Notes under the pieces: model-generated
Told to the model about the DNA's origin: nothing
What the model saw: the letters and a program-made list of their open reading frames with translations, nothing else
The model's database searches: none
Shown: piece by piece, positions 12,665 through 24,139 of the stretch
Position numbering within the stretch: the stretch's first letter is position 1
Layout of the letters: every line of letters begins with the position of its first letter
Translations under genes and position numbers: made by a program
Assembly: GCA_033961575.1 (NCBI GenBank)
Contig: CM066731.1
Span: 64,070,001 to 64,134,000, forward strand
Reading direction: 5' to 3'
DNA length: 64,000 bases
From: Aselliscus stoliczkanus
Taxonomy: Eukaryota; Chordata; Mammalia; Chiroptera; Hipposideridae

Positions 12665-12885
12665 ACCTACACTAGTGGGTAATGTTTATTACATGCCTTC
12701 TATTTCCCACACACTGTACTAAGTACTTTATGTACATTTTTTTTTTCATTTGACTCTCAAACCCTTGTAGGAAGTAGGTACTATTAATATCTCCATTTTA
12801 CAGTGAGGAGATTGAGGCTGAGAGATGTTCATGATTTTCCCAGAGCAAGGTCAGTAAATGGTGTTGACAGGGATCCTGAAAAATA
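12665..12885 (-). mobile_element. MIR SINE, reversed
   Basis: The + strand shows the reverse complement of the mammalian-wide MIR: ACACACTGTACTAAGTACTT, TAGGAAGTAGGTACTATTAA, CTCCATTTTACAGTGAGGAG and GATTGAGGCTGAGAGATG. An ancient element shared by all mammals. Confidence 0.85.
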
Positions 12886-12889
12886 GCTT

Positions 12890-14685
12890 TCCTGGTTTTC
12901 TATGGAGATGTTTGGGCGGGTGCTTAATTTTATCCCCTAAATAAATAATTATCTAAGGAAGTGTGTGTAAGTTTCCTACCTGGTGTTACTTAAGGGATTT
13001 GAAATGGCCAACCCGTTAGAAAAGTCACTGCTGGCCTAGTCTAAAATTGATATCGATTAATTCAATAATACAAAGAAATTACCAAGGAGCTCACCTGTGT
13101 GCCATTATGTCATGATTCATCCGATCCATGGTTATTAATTTGAAGGCACGTGGCCATCAAAAGGTAAGTTTCCAGGCAATAGGTAAGGCTGTGACACATT
13201 TCAGCTGAAAGGATTTGCATGTGGAAATAAAAACAGGAAAAGGATCCTGAATAGTTGGAAGATGGAACACTCACGGTAAGCTTGGCTCTGCCATCCTAGC
13301 TGTCAAGTTAAACTCTTATGTCAGGAAATTCTAGGCTTCTGCTAAATGGAACATGCAAGTTTGGAGCTTGAAGCTTGGAGATGAATTCCTCAAGACAATA
13401 TAGTATTACCACCAGAAATTTTTTTTGTTTTTCCTTCTCCCCTTTGGAGATTCCAGCATCTTCTTTACAAAAATGGCCAACGGTAGTTTGACAGTACTTG
13501 TTTGAAAGGGTATCAGATGATGACCTTTGTTGGGGTGCCACATGTCTCAGACCAGCCCTGATCTATGAAGACTTGGAGGAGATTTTGAAAGAATGTGCCA
13601 CTCTTTAGATAATTCCTTATAACCAAGAAAATGATTAAACCAACAGTAAGAAATCAGCAAGAAACATTAATGCCGTATGTCTTCTTCCCTTTGCATACAT
13701 TTCACCCCTTTCAGCATTCAGTATTGGATATGTATTCTCTAAATAAACCATAACTTTGACTGCAAGCTAAATCTATAAAAAAAAGTTTGTCATTTTTTTT
13801 ATAGTGAACTAAATATCTGAAAGAAAACAGCTGTTCAGCTCATATGGGACTACTTCCAATTCTTTCTGGATAATGGTGGGGGATATTTGTGCAGTCTGGG
13901 GAAAATTATATTTATAATTGTGGTATGCACTATAAAGAAGATTGGTTTAATTTATGTATTCACCACCTTAAATTGTTAGAACACAAACCACCAAATAATA
14001 TTTGGACTACTTTTAAGAACCATTAGATTCACCAGGAGGAATGCTGGTGATACGACACAAAATATAACTATGAAATTTCCAATATTTGAAAAAAGATTTT
14101 TCCAACTGACACCAGTAGAAGTTGTTTACAATGTACCAAGTGGTGTTGGAAGACTGAAATTCTGTCACAGTAACAGCATCTCTTGGAAGGTCATCCCCAG
14201 AATTCTGAGTCATCTGCGATAGGCATCCTGGAACTTTGAACCTCTCAGATGTGTACAGAAATGCATAAAAGCAGAAATAGCGAAAGCTTTGAACACATTG
14301 CTTATAATAAATATTTTACTTTAAACATATTATCTTTAAACATTTATAAACTTAGAAAATAATCCTCTGAAAATTTATTTCACTGGCATTGTTACAGCTG
14401 AGACAGACAGAATCACATACAGGTGACACAAAGCCAGAGTCACACACAATGAGGACCTAGCCCAACATCAGAATGGAGACATTGTCCAGCCACAACTGAC
14501 TGATGATCTTATCAATTTTCATGAGAAAGATTTCGCAGTTAACACCAGCGCACCAGGTCAATTCCACAGATCACACATGCCAGTATGTGTGTTGTGTGCA
14601 TAGCAATTGTTTTCTATACTTGTGCTGAAGCTGGCTTATATATTGAGAGTGTTGTGTGTTGTAAGAACATTTTCATTAAGGATCG
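12890..14685. other. no gene or clear repeat seen
   Basis: Unique-looking sequence. Minus-strand open frames at 13308-13541 and 14013-14213 have no recognisable protein signature. Confidence 0.45.
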
Positions 14686-14689
14686 TAAT

Positions 14690-14990
14690 TTAAAAAAACA
14701 AACTTTATACAAATAAATAATAGAATATTCAGATATTTAAAACAATTATTTAATATAATTTTATAAACAGAGGAAATGCTTTTCAAGATAATATGAAGTG
14801 AAAAAGAATTGGGTTGCACATCCTATAAGTGGTAAGGTAGAAATGGTTATGCATGTCTAAAACATAAGAAGATTTTGTAGTGCTGCTTGTTTTGGAATGA
14901 TGTTATGAGTAATTTCATTACATTTTTCAGTTTTTAGATGCATATGCATCATTGAGAACTTTTAAAAATTTTCCATTTCCTTGAGGAACC
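14690..14990 (+). mobile_element. L1M/HAL1-type 3' fragment
   Basis: Words AATAATAGAATATTCAGATA, TTAAAACAATTATTTAATAT and ATGAAGTGAAAAAGAATTGG resemble the 3' part of an ancient half-LINE/L1M element in sense orientation, ending near a segment typical of its 3' UTR. Diverged, so the family is tentative. Confidence 0.55.
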
Positions 14991-14999
14991 AGTTTAGAT

Positions 15000-16343
15000 A
15001 TTATGTTATTAAATGTGAGTGTCACAAACAATTCTCACCATTCTGGGGATGGGCAGAAAGCCAGATCAAAAGCACTGCCATCTGAGAACAGTGGCAAAAA
15101 GGGATGTTTCCTTTGAGGTGTACTTCGTCCTCGATTTAAAAACTACAAAGACAGTAAGAGCAACAAGTTTTGTTATACTTAAGTGTAATTGTACTTTTGC
15201 TCGATTGTTATGGAAATAATTGGTACTGATAGTGATTGCTTGCTAAATTATAAAATTCCTTTTATCCTTTCCTCCTACATACATCCTGCTTCATGGGCTC
15301 CTGCTGACAGTTTTCAGTGGCTTATAAATTTGCACTTGCCAAAGATAGAGAATAATTTATCTAAGTCAGATATTGTGTTTATAAAAAAATAATGCAGTGT
15401 TAGGTTGGTTCAAGGGCTGCTGTCACAAATTAAAAGCACTGACTCTAAGTAACTAGATGATATAATTGGCTGATGGTTGAAAATAAAAACTCCGTAACAT
15501 TGAATTGCTTTTAAGACTACTTGCACTGATATAGCAATGTGAAGCTATTTTTATTATTTTTAGGAATCATACCTCATTCTACTCTAACCAGATTTCATTA
15601 AGTTAATCCAAACAATTTTTAGAAGCAAAATATATTGTCCACACTAACTCTCCAATCTTTATATTTCTTACCTTCACTTTTTCTCATCATACATACTTGC
15701 ACATACATGATACACAAACACACACACAATACACACATGTACACAGTCACATGCACACTCGTTTACAATAAAGTCCCTTGCATCAGCTTATCTACATTTG
15801 CACCCCGTTGGGTAATTGACTCATCATTTGAAAAAAATCTTTTTCTACCTCTCTCAGTCCTATTCAGCGCAATCTTGTCCTGCACTAACTCTACCTGTAA
15901 TCAACTCCTTAACCATTTTTCCTTCTACCCTCTGGGTTCTTTAACAAACTGCTGTCAACCTCTCTTGATTCCTTTGAAATTATGTAATTGTTTCTCCCAT
16001 CTTTTTTATCCCTTACTGTTAATTTGCAGTTCTCCTTCCTTCTTCAGTATCCCCTCAAATACTCAGGGTCAGGAGGAGAACACACATCACTCCCCACTCC
16101 CACTTGCACACCGCTGGCTGCACCACTGGCAACAACTTAACTGTTGATGTTTATGCCATTGGTTTAACGCATATCCTCATAGCCAGTTACTCTTAAACCC
16201 TAAGACCCTCTCTCGACTTCCTACTATATCGTCAGTTCTTTGTGAAAGAGACCACCTGTTTACTTTTGCATTATTGTACCCAGTGATATAACCTAAACCT
16301 TATCATCCAGAATGGGTTCTCTCCAACATCTTTTACTGTTACC

Positions 16344-16345
<2 letters not shown>
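15000..16345. other. no gene seen; pyrimidine-rich in second half
   Basis: From about 15640 to 16250 the + strand is pyrimidine-rich and contains the longest open frame of the window (15635-16147, 170 codons). It also holds an irregular CA-rich patch at 15716-15760. The translation is Leu/Ser/Cys/Thr-rich with no recognisable domain. Pyrimidine richness lowers stop frequency, so this is not treated as a gene. It may be an old, unidentified repeat. Confidence 0.45.

Positions 16346-16387
<42 letters not shown>
16346..16387. repeat. (AC)n microsatellite
   Basis: About 21 uninterrupted AC units just upstream of a reversed SINE. Confidence 0.95.
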
Positions 16388-16389
<2 letters not shown>

Positions 16390-16417
16390 TCTGAAAATTA
16401 ATTTTGTGAACTTTTTG

Positions 16418-16576
16418 TTTTTTTTTTGTGTTTTTTTTTTGGTGAGCCATCCTGCCACCTGTTGGCAGTTCAGTGGTAGCTCAGCTTGGGATGGGAATCA
16501 AATCAGTGACCCTGTTGCTCAGAGCTCACACTCTTGAGCGAGCTCTTAACCAACTGAGCCACTCGGCTGGCCCTCC
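16418..16576 (-). mobile_element. short-form bat tRNA-derived SINE, reversed
   Basis: The + strand runs from poly-T to GAGCCATCCTGCCACCTGTT and ends AACTGAGCCACTCGGCTGGC. That is the reverse complement of the tRNA-like head. It is the same short form as at 36195 and 48860. It lies immediately upstream of the mariner remnant, whose readable part starts directly after the SINE head. No convincing target duplication is visible because both flanks are T-rich. Confidence 0.88.
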
Positions 16577-16579
16577 TTT

Positions 16580-17060
16580 TTTTAATATCAGAGGGATAAT
16601 TCATTATGAATTTGTACCAACTGGACAAACAGTTAACCAAGTTTACTATATGGAAGTGCTGATAAGGCTGCATGAAAAGTTAGACGACCTGAACTTTTCG
16701 CCAACAATTCAGGGCTCTTGCATCATGACAATGCACTAGCTCACACGGCACTGTCTGTGAGGGAGTTTTTAGCCAGTGAACAAATAACTGTATTGGAACA
16801 CTGTCCCTACTTACCTGATCTGGGCCCCAGTGACTTCTTCTTTCTTTACCCGAAGATAAAGGGAATACTGAAAGGAAGACATTTTGATGACATTCAGAAC
16901 ATCAAGAGTAATACAACGACAGCTCTGATGGCCATTCCAGAAAAAGAGTTCCAAAATTGCTTTGAAGGGTGGATTAGGCACTGGCATCAGTGCATAGCTT
17001 CCCAAGGGGAGTACTTTGAAGGTGACCATGGTGATATTTAGCAATGAGGTATGTAGCACC
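16580..17060 (+). mobile_element. mariner DNA transposon remnant, 5'-truncated
   Basis: Cut-and-paste element of the Tc1/mariner superfamily. Only the second half of the transposase gene and a little 3' sequence remain. Upstream sequence is replaced by a reversed SINE and a CA repeat, and no 5' inverted repeat was found. The residual 3' end after the stop at 17039-17041 has no terminal repeat I can define with confidence. Confidence 0.85.
16590..17041 (+). pseudogene. mariner transposase remnant (C-terminal half, one frameshift)
   Basis: Two open frames cover it, 16473-16739 and 16718-17041. The first enters the element after the SINE with IRGIIHYEFVPTGQTVNQVY, a hallmark of mariner transposases. 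The frame then shifts near 16700-16725 into the second, which reads HHDNALAHTALSVREFL, then PDLGPSDFFFLYPKIKGIL, and ends in GEYFEGDHGDI and a stop. The second catalytic Asp is at 16727-16729 (HDN) and the third at 16832-16834 (PSD). Exactly 34 residues separate them, the DD34D signature of mariner. The first Asp and the whole N-terminal DNA-binding half are missing, so it cannot be active. Confidence 0.9.
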
Positions 17061-17061
17061 T

Positions 17062-17218
17062 TTTCTATTCTTCAAGATGAACACTTTCTATTGATTTGTT
17101 TCAAATTTCCTGACTTTCTGTTCTATCAACTCCATTCCACTGTTATGCTCATACAGTGAATTTTTAAAACTTTCTATATTGTATTTTGCAGTTTTAAAAT
17201 TCCCACAAATTATTGTAC
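17062..17218 (-). mobile_element. ancient L1-like segment, part 1 (split by LTR)
   Basis: TTTCCTGACTTTCTGTTCTA and following sequence resemble the reverse complement of an ancient L1-associated untranslated segment. It appears to resume at 17650 after the LTR insertion. Assignment is by remembered similarity only. Confidence 0.4.
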
Positions 17219-17648
17219 TTGTGTTCTAGGGCTGCTGTAACTGATTGCCACAAATTGGGTGACCTAAAACAACAGATATTTCTTCTCTTCCGGTTCTAGA
17301 GTCTGGAAGTCCAAAGTCAAGGTGTCAGCAGGGCCACACTCCATGTGAAGACCCTAGGGAAGAAGTCTTCTTTGCTCCCCCTATTTTCTGATGATTTGGG
17401 CAATCCTTAGCATTCCTGTACTCTGCCTCCATCTACCGAAGACGTTCTTCTCTCTGCCTGTTCTGCGTCCCATCTTTTCCTATAAAGACACGAATTATTA
17501 GATGCGGCACCCACCCTAATCTAGTATGACTTCATCTTAAGTAACCACATCTGCAATGTCCTATTTCCAAAGGAGATGACATTCACAGGTATTGGTGGTG
17601 AGGACTTCGATCCACTTTTGGGGGGACACAATACCATCGGCAATTCCT
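17219..17648 (-). mobile_element. MaLR (MLT1/MST-type) solo LTR, reversed
   Basis: On the + strand: GGGCTGCTGTAACTGATTGC, GGTGACCTAAAACAACAG, AGTCTGGAAGTCCAAAGTCA, CAGCAGGGCCACACTCCATG, and near the end GGGGGGACACAATACCAT. This is the reverse complement of the mammalian MaLR LTR, which in sense starts with a GTGTCCCCCCA block and ends in a CAGCCC(G/T) block. No internal retroviral region adjoins it, so it is a solo LTR. Heavily diverged. Confidence 0.8.
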
Positions 17649-17649
17649 T

Positions 17650-18220
17650 TTTACAATATATTTTCTACTTGGGGCTGAAAGTTGACTACCTTTTCTTCAA
17701 GCACAACAGTATTTTTCTTTTACCTCACCGAGCACAGTCATAACAGCTGCTTTTAAATCCGTGTCTCGTACCAACATCTGTAGTATCTCACAGGCACCGA
17801 TGTTAATCATCTTTTCCCTTGGGAATGAATGGTGTGTTCTGAATTCTTTGTATAGTGAGTAATTTTTGATTGTATGCTTTGCATTTTCACTATTAGATTG
17901 TGGAGTCTCTGGATTCTGTTAGCTTCCTCCAAAAACTGGGGTGCTTTTGATCAAGCTTCGAATTAACATAGTTAGATTCGAGTGCAAACTCTGTCTTGCT
18001 TGATGCGAGCAGCTCGGGGGGAAGGTTTTCATGAGCTGCGCTGTTTACAGCCAGCTTCTTACATGTCGGGGCCAGAGCACGGGACCTGCACTAATTTCAA
18101 ACGTCGACCGGAACTCCCCTTATCTGCATCTTTTGTGCAGATTCTTCCCTCACTTTCTGGCTTTTCTGAGTGTCCTGGCTTCCATTTTCTCCGGTCAGAA
18201 AAATAGCAGGTTTTTCTATA
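17650..18220 (-). mobile_element. ancient L1-like segment, part 2
   Basis: Words CATAACAGCTGCTTTTAAAT, CCAACATCTGTAGTATCTCA, GTAATTTTTGATTGTATGCT and GACTCTGGATTCTG-like sequence follow, in order, a reversed untranslated segment common in old mammalian L1 copies. It continues the piece at 17062-17218, which implies the MaLR LTR inserted into it. The 111-codon and 74-codon open frames here (17982-18366) are explained by this repeat rather than by a gene. Confidence 0.5.
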
Positions 18221-18369
18221 GGAGCTTGAGTCAACTTGTGCCATGTGACAACTTCGGCCAATGCCACAAAGACAGAGCAGTCACACCCCTTGAGGTTTGC
18301 GTCTCCAGACTTTTAGTCTTGTCCCAAATCAGCTTGCTTTTGATCACCCTCCAACCCACAGGGTAGCTA

Positions 18370-19460
18370 CTTTACGATATTTTGCCCAGAATTTATAACA
18401 ATAAATGCCTGTGGGATGGTCAGTCCACTGAAAACTTACTTATCAGATCAAAAGTGAAACTTATAACACCAATTAGATATATTAGTATCTTTGTAGTGTA
18501 GCCTTGATCTCAAAGTCCTGCTCATATTTCTTGTTTTTATCTTTCTGTAATGCATGCTGGGTAAATTTATTGAATCTATTATATCTTCTCATTTATTAAT
18601 GACCTATTCTGGTTGCAAGTTAAAGGAATTTTTTTTCACTTTCCATTTATGTTAACTAGTCGAGAATAAATAAGAAATTGATGAAATAGTATAAACTAAG
18701 GAAATGAATGAAGATAATAATCCTTTTAAGGAGAGTAATAATGGATTCACCTATCTTTTGTTTCATTTCACTCATTATATCACCTTCGGGGAAATAATCT
18801 TTTTTTTTTTTCCTGAATTTCCTTTTACTTTTCCTGTACTCTATTCACCCATGTCCACAACAGTGCAGATAGCATCATTTATCTCTGTAAATTGCTTTTA
18901 AAAATCATTATCATTTTACTAATTGTATTGTCTGCAAAATTTGCATTGACTCTGGTCACTTTAGCACAGATCTAACTCCATTTCCTGGATCCCTGAGCAA
19001 ACCCCAGTTTCAGCCCCAGTCGTCTGCATCTGCGCATATAAATCACTTCAGAAATTAGAGTCTGAATTCCTCACAGAACATGGATTTATATTTGAACCCA
19101 GACAAAATAAATCATAAAGAAGAGTCATGAAGTTACGACTGCAGCCTAATTTTCAGTAAGTTCCTTCAATTCATGCAGTTTAAAGCTTCAACTTCAGGAT
19201 CAAAAGAGTGTAAAATTATGTAGATCTCAATTGTTTTATTGTTTTTCTTCCTCTCATCTTAGCCAAATATACTGTTCACTCATAAGATGTTTCTACTTTT
19301 CTTTTCACAGCCTTTGTGCCTTTATGGGCGGCTCCATTTCACTTATGACTTTCAGGTTTCTTTGATAGAACCCTGCAGAAAGTTAACAAGTGTTTTTGAT
19401 ATTTTGATGTCAAAGAGGATGGAATCTGGAGTTGATAACATAAGATCAACATTTCAACTG
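18370..19460. other. no gene or clear repeat seen
   Basis: AT-rich, unique-looking. One 65-codon frame at 18704-18901 is Phe-rich and has no recognised motif. Confidence 0.45.
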
Positions 19461-19464
19461 TGAC

Positions 19465-19650
19465 CATATTTATTCATTCTTTTAATATTAACTCATTAAA
19501 TATTCACTGGCTGCCTACCAGGAGTCAAGTGTTTGATGGTGACAAATGTTATGTTTTCTGGTCTTAATCTCACAGTCAAGCAATGGCGACAAATGCTGAT
19601 CTATTTGAGAAAAGTGCTGTGAACGAAGTATATACATAGGAAGAACATCT
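19465..19650 (-). mobile_element. LINE-2 3' end, reversed
   Basis: TTAACTCATTAAATATTCAC, GGCTGCCTACCAGGAGTCAA and AAAAGTGCTGTGAACGAAGT, in this order, resemble the reverse complement of the L2 3' end ('...cattcaacaaatatttattgagtgcctac...'). Ancient and diverged. Confidence 0.6.
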
Positions 19651-19654
19651 TCCC

Positions 19655-21755
19655 TGCCCATTGCCCGTTAAACGGCCAAAACAAACCAAAATCAGATGGG
19701 GCGCTGTCAGAAATTGTTCATATCACTGAAGTTATTGCTTCTATAGCTGCTCAGGTTCTTTCTTTCTTTCTTGGCTAGGAATTATGTCAATTGTTTTCTC
19801 CCTATGTTTAAAATGTGAGGGTGATTATTTTTATATAAATTTTTAAACTTGTCCAAGCATTGTAAATAGTGTAAAAGGTGAAAAGTGGGAATGTCACATG
19901 TCACAGCGTATCAGGGTAATGAGGTGTCTAACAAAGACCCACAGAAAAACAGTCTGAAAAGCACATCTTCGTATTCATGTTATTGATAATTTCACATTTA
20001 TAATATACCATAAGCACAGAAAACTATTTCTTTCAGTAGAATTGTGGGTCAACTCAAGGTAAGCCATTATTCTATAAAAACATTGTTCAGGAATAACCTA
20101 ATTAGGTCTTATAACCACATTTCTAAGGGCTACTGTTCTGTGATTATGTGTAAAATATAGGAACACTTCCCAATAAAGTGAAAATGAGGGAAACTGATAT
20201 GATATCTACAGGAATAAGCTAACAATTTTCCAGACAACAGAGTTATATATTTTGCATTATTGTGCTGAAGACCTATATAGGCTTTGATTACTTGGGACTG
20301 CCTTTTTTTTCACCCTTCCTAGTGGAGCTGCAGATCTAATTTTATCGGTATGAGAAATATGAAGCTAGGGAATTTAATAATTGTTTCACTAGGTAAGGGA
20401 TGAAGTAAATTCCATTGCCTTTCCTTTGATTACAATCTTCCCTGCTGGTTTAATTAAAAACATCCATGTGAAGAAGAAGAAACATGGTAGAGGATTTAAT
20501 TGTTTTATTGTATTGGAGACAGAGTCAGAACAATGAAATTGAAAGGTTTATAGTTGTAAAACCTAAGTGTTCATGTAAATCTAAAATGCAGACACAGGTC
20601 AGCTATAGACAAATGTCAGTAGACTAGATTCCAAATGCACTGCAGGCAGAAAAGATGACATTTATCAGTCATCCATACATCAGTAACTAAAACAATTTTA
20701 GGGTTGTCTAGACAGGCATCTATTATTTCTTAAATTTAAATCTTTTGCAGAGGACAACAGCAGACATAGTATTTGTGTTCAGTTTCACAAGAAATGAGTA
20801 GAAGGCCTAGGGGGGAAAAATTCAAAATCAGTTGCAAGATCTGTAGAAAAGAGTTGCACTGCTGTTATTAAATATTAGAAGCAACTATATGATTAAATTA
20901 GCTTTCTCAGTTATGTGACACCAGCCTGAAAAATTATCCTAAATCCTGATATGCAAAATTCAATTTTTTGATCTTTGGATAATTTGCTAATCACAATGTT
21001 TTAAAAGAGAAGTCTTTTTGAGCATCTTTACAAGGTTGTGTTTTTTTTAACAAGTTACTAAATTAGAATATTGTTTTTAATGCTGATTTTGAAATTGGTA
21101 GAATTAGATAGCAGGAAATTAAATAGACTAACACTAAGAAAATACTATCCAAAGTCTTTTCCAAATGTAAAACTGGTAAGGATTATGAGAAATAATAAAA
21201 AAATAAACAGGATGGTGAAGAGTAGAGCTATAAATTAATTTTCCAACTTCTAAGAGAAAATAAATTTGGATAAGGCATTTTTAAAAAATTGTATTTGAAA
21301 CTATCAATTTAAGTTGTAATTTAGAAGAGCTGATCTGTAAAATAACTAATATATCACAAAATTTCTAAATGGAAAGATTGAGAAAATGTCATATTTTACA
21401 AGTCCAAGGAATGAAAAACAAAAACAAAGGGAAATGCAGAGAAACAAACAATAAAAACACAAGCAAAACCAATCTAAGCAAAATTGATGGACTATTTTGG
21501 AATTTTATTTTTCTGTTGCTCTTTTATTTTATTTTTTAACTTGCCACTACAATTATTAGTGGTATAATTTTTTATTTGAATGATTTTTTGACCAGTATTA
21601 ATTTACCTTTCTACTTATATAGATACTTAGCTCATAAATTGTACATTTTCACTCCGTTTACCATGGAGACATTATAGGTTCTATTACTTTTGATTGTTTA
21701 AGTCTAAAATTCCTTTCTTTTCTTTTTTCTATATTCCATTTTAAAAACAAATCTA
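19655..21755. other. repeat-poor stretch, no gene seen
   Basis: About 2.1 kb of AT-rich sequence with no open frame of 60 or more codons in any frame and no recognised transposon. Candidate region for non-coding conservation testing. Confidence 0.45.
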
Positions 21756-21756
21756 C

Positions 21757-21872
21757 TTTGGGTGGTGAACACACTACAATATGTAGATAATGTATTATAG
21801 AACTGTACACTTGAAACCTATATAATTTTATGAACCATTGTCACCACAATAAATTTAATATAAAAAAATGAA
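21757..21872 (+). mobile_element. LINE-1 3' end, short 5'-truncated copy
   Basis: TTTGGGTGGTGAACACACTA, ATAGAACTGTACACTTGAAA, ACCTATATAATTTTATGAAC and CATTGTCACCACAATAAATT followed by TTAATATAAAAAAATG. This is the terminal ~115 bp of the same bat L1 3' UTR seen at 52300-52436. A classic severely truncated insertion. Confidence 0.88.
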
Positions 21873-22876
21873 GTTGTTGAAAAAAACATAAACTTATAAT
21901 TTTTTTTAAGTCACCCTTAGTTTGGGTCTAACAATTAAACGAAAAAAAACTATCAATGATCTTGTTTTTCTAGCAAGGATTTATTTTAACATACTGTTTT
22001 TTGTTGTTTTGAGAAATCATGGTATTTTAAAGGCCATATATTCTCTGGCCTTCCAGAAAGTGCGTTTTCTCCCTTCCCCCAACACACACCCCAGCTAGAC
22101 ATCTCTGTGATGAACATTATTGTGCTAAATATATTACATGGTGCAGATTACCTCAGTCCACTGCTCCTAGATCTTATAGCCGTAAATCACAGCTTTTAAA
22201 TATTTATAGCGTTCCCTTGAACACTGAAAGGAGAAAGCCAAAATAAAATTTTTCATTTGCTTTTAGAGTGAAAATATTTGTACTAATACATATATTTTAA
22301 AAAAGAGTTTGCTTTAAGAAATTAAATTACCTAGCTTTTCCCTCATTAGCATCAAAATAATTGCTAATAGACAGGTCCTTAATACAACCTAAGGATGTCT
22401 TTGTACCTTATTTTTCTTTTATCTGGAATTCACTTTGGCCTGCAGTGACAATCATCAGGTCTGCTATTTCCTTTGAACAAAAATTTAAGGGTGAAAATCC
22501 AAATAGCCACCAAATCAAATAAGTCGATCCCCAGTTTCATGTGAAATTTACATTTTTCTATCCAAGACCCTCTGCAACACACAGTTCAAATGTAAAAATA
22601 TAAAGTTGGTTAAATACTACTACTCAGTGAAGATACCTCAGCCACAAAGAAGCGACAGGGACCATTTTTTAAATTCACAGAGAATAATCTGGTCCCAGGA
22701 TTTAAAAAAAAAAAATTGAAAACAGGAGTATACTAGAATTCCTTAAAAACTCTCTAGACATCATAAACCAATTTGACATTCATTTCCAAGATTTCCATGG
22801 CAAGCCGGCTTGACTGCTTTTTATTAGATGGTGGGAATTTCTTAGATTTCCTGTCTTACACCGGCTTTGCCACAAG

Positions 22877-22892
22877 TATCCACTAGGTGGAG
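22877..22892. promoter_or_regulatory. CTCF-core-like motif (candidate)
   Basis: CCACTAGGTGG at 22880-22890 is a palindromic match to the core of the CTCF consensus (CCASYAGRKGGCRS) but lacks the following GC. A motif this short occurs by chance, so binding is only a possibility. Confidence 0.25.
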
Positions 22893-23581
22893 ATATAATA
22901 ATATTTTTCTTAGCTTTAGGACAACTTGAACATTGATGCTCTGTGAAAGGGCTTTTCATCTTGACAGTTTGAACATGCAGCTTTTTAATTGATGTTTCAT
23001 AAATACTCTAATTTCAATCTATATTTTGCCTGAATCTTGTTTTTTAATCAGTCTACATTTCCATTTTTGTTTCTGTGTTTTATTATTTATTCTAAAATAC
23101 AGACTGTTGATTGCTTTCATTTTTATAATTTCCTTCTATATATGCGGATATACAATTGAATGAGTATTCTCAATTCCAGAGTATCATTTAATGTAATCTC
23201 CAGCATTCTGTGGAGATGCTTGGAGGCTAAGTTCAAGTTGTTGGCAGGGATTTAATTGGAGGGGTTAGACAGGAAGAGGTAAAGAGATTTTCCTTTTTCT
23301 CTAAGCCAGGTAGGAATGCTCCACTCAGCTCTATAGCTGACAGGAAGCAGGCGGTATGAAAGCAGATGAAGTGGTTCCCAGATCCTGCAAGATCCCCTCT
23401 TCATAAAAACCTGCCTCTTCTCTCTTCTTTTTTTCTCTTTTTTCTCTTGCTCTCTTTCTTTATCTACATCCATCTATATAAATCTACATTTATATTAGAT
23501 TTTTATATAATGCAATTAATGTCACATATACACATTATAAATGCACAGTTAAGGACTTTATTTCAAAAAGCAAGAAATGAA

Positions 23582-23618
23582 AAAGTATTCACTTTTTTTT
23601 TTTAAAGTATTCACTTTT
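23582..23618. repeat. small tandem duplication
   Basis: AAAGTATTCACTTTT occurs at 23582-23596 and again at 23604-23618, separated by a T run. Probably replication slippage. Confidence 0.85.
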
Positions 23619-24076
23619 AAGAGGACTCCACTTGTTGGATGCTTGTTTTATGGAAACCTACTTGCTAATTACATATTTACAGTAGAAATTTAAGCATTAT
23701 ACTTCCTCCTCTTTCTTGCTTTGCAAGGAGACAAAATGTTTCCTGGTCCAAGTGTCTTCCTGGAAACCAGGGACTTTAAACTCTTTGGGCAGAAGCCAGA
23801 AGGATGCTCTTCCCTACTTAAGAACAAACTAGATTTAAAACAAGGGACCTATAGTGACTATCTTAAACAAAGGAGTGGTGAAATTTCAAGCGCTAGTTTA
23901 ATGTGAAGTTTCGAGTTACCAGGCACAGTGTCTAAAGCTTGGGCGTCTCTCTCTCTTCCCAAGAAATACAATCCAAACGTTCAAGGGTCTTTTGACAATA
24001 CCATGTCCCATCAAATGCAACATATGCACACAAAGGTGCATCTGTAAATGACAGCACCTACACAAAAGATGTGTTT

Positions 24077-24079
<3 letters not shown>

Positions 24080-24132
<53 letters not shown>
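24080..24132. repeat. (AC)n microsatellite
   Basis: About 26 uninterrupted AC units, the longest CA run in the window and likely polymorphic. Confidence 0.95.
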
Positions 24133-24137
<5 letters not shown>

Positions 24138-24139
24138 GA

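Larger units (their letters stand above)
21875..24079. other. repeat-poor stretch, no gene seen
   Basis: About 2.2 kb without recognised interspersed repeats. It contains a CTCF-like core at 22880 and a small tandem duplication at 23582-23618. The open frames near 23252-23605 and 23721-23906 show no recognisable domain. Confidence 0.45.

Noticed and set aside
15400..15450. Mariner end of the TTAGGTTGGT type
   Set aside because: TTAGGTTGGTTCAAGGGCTG starts like a mariner inverted repeat, but no matching opposite end or TA-bounded element was found.
15635..16147. Longest open frame (170 codons) as a candidate gene
   Set aside because: It lies in pyrimidine-rich, partly CA-rich sequence that lowers stop frequency. 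The translation has no recognisable domain and there is no splice or promoter context.
17219..17648. A complete endogenous retrovirus
   Set aside because: Only a single degraded LTR is visible, and no gag, pol or env sequence adjoins either LTR in the window.
17982..18366. Two overlapping frames of 74 and 111 codons as an exon
   Set aside because: They fall in sequence that resembles an old L1 untranslated segment, and no splice-site or domain evidence exists.
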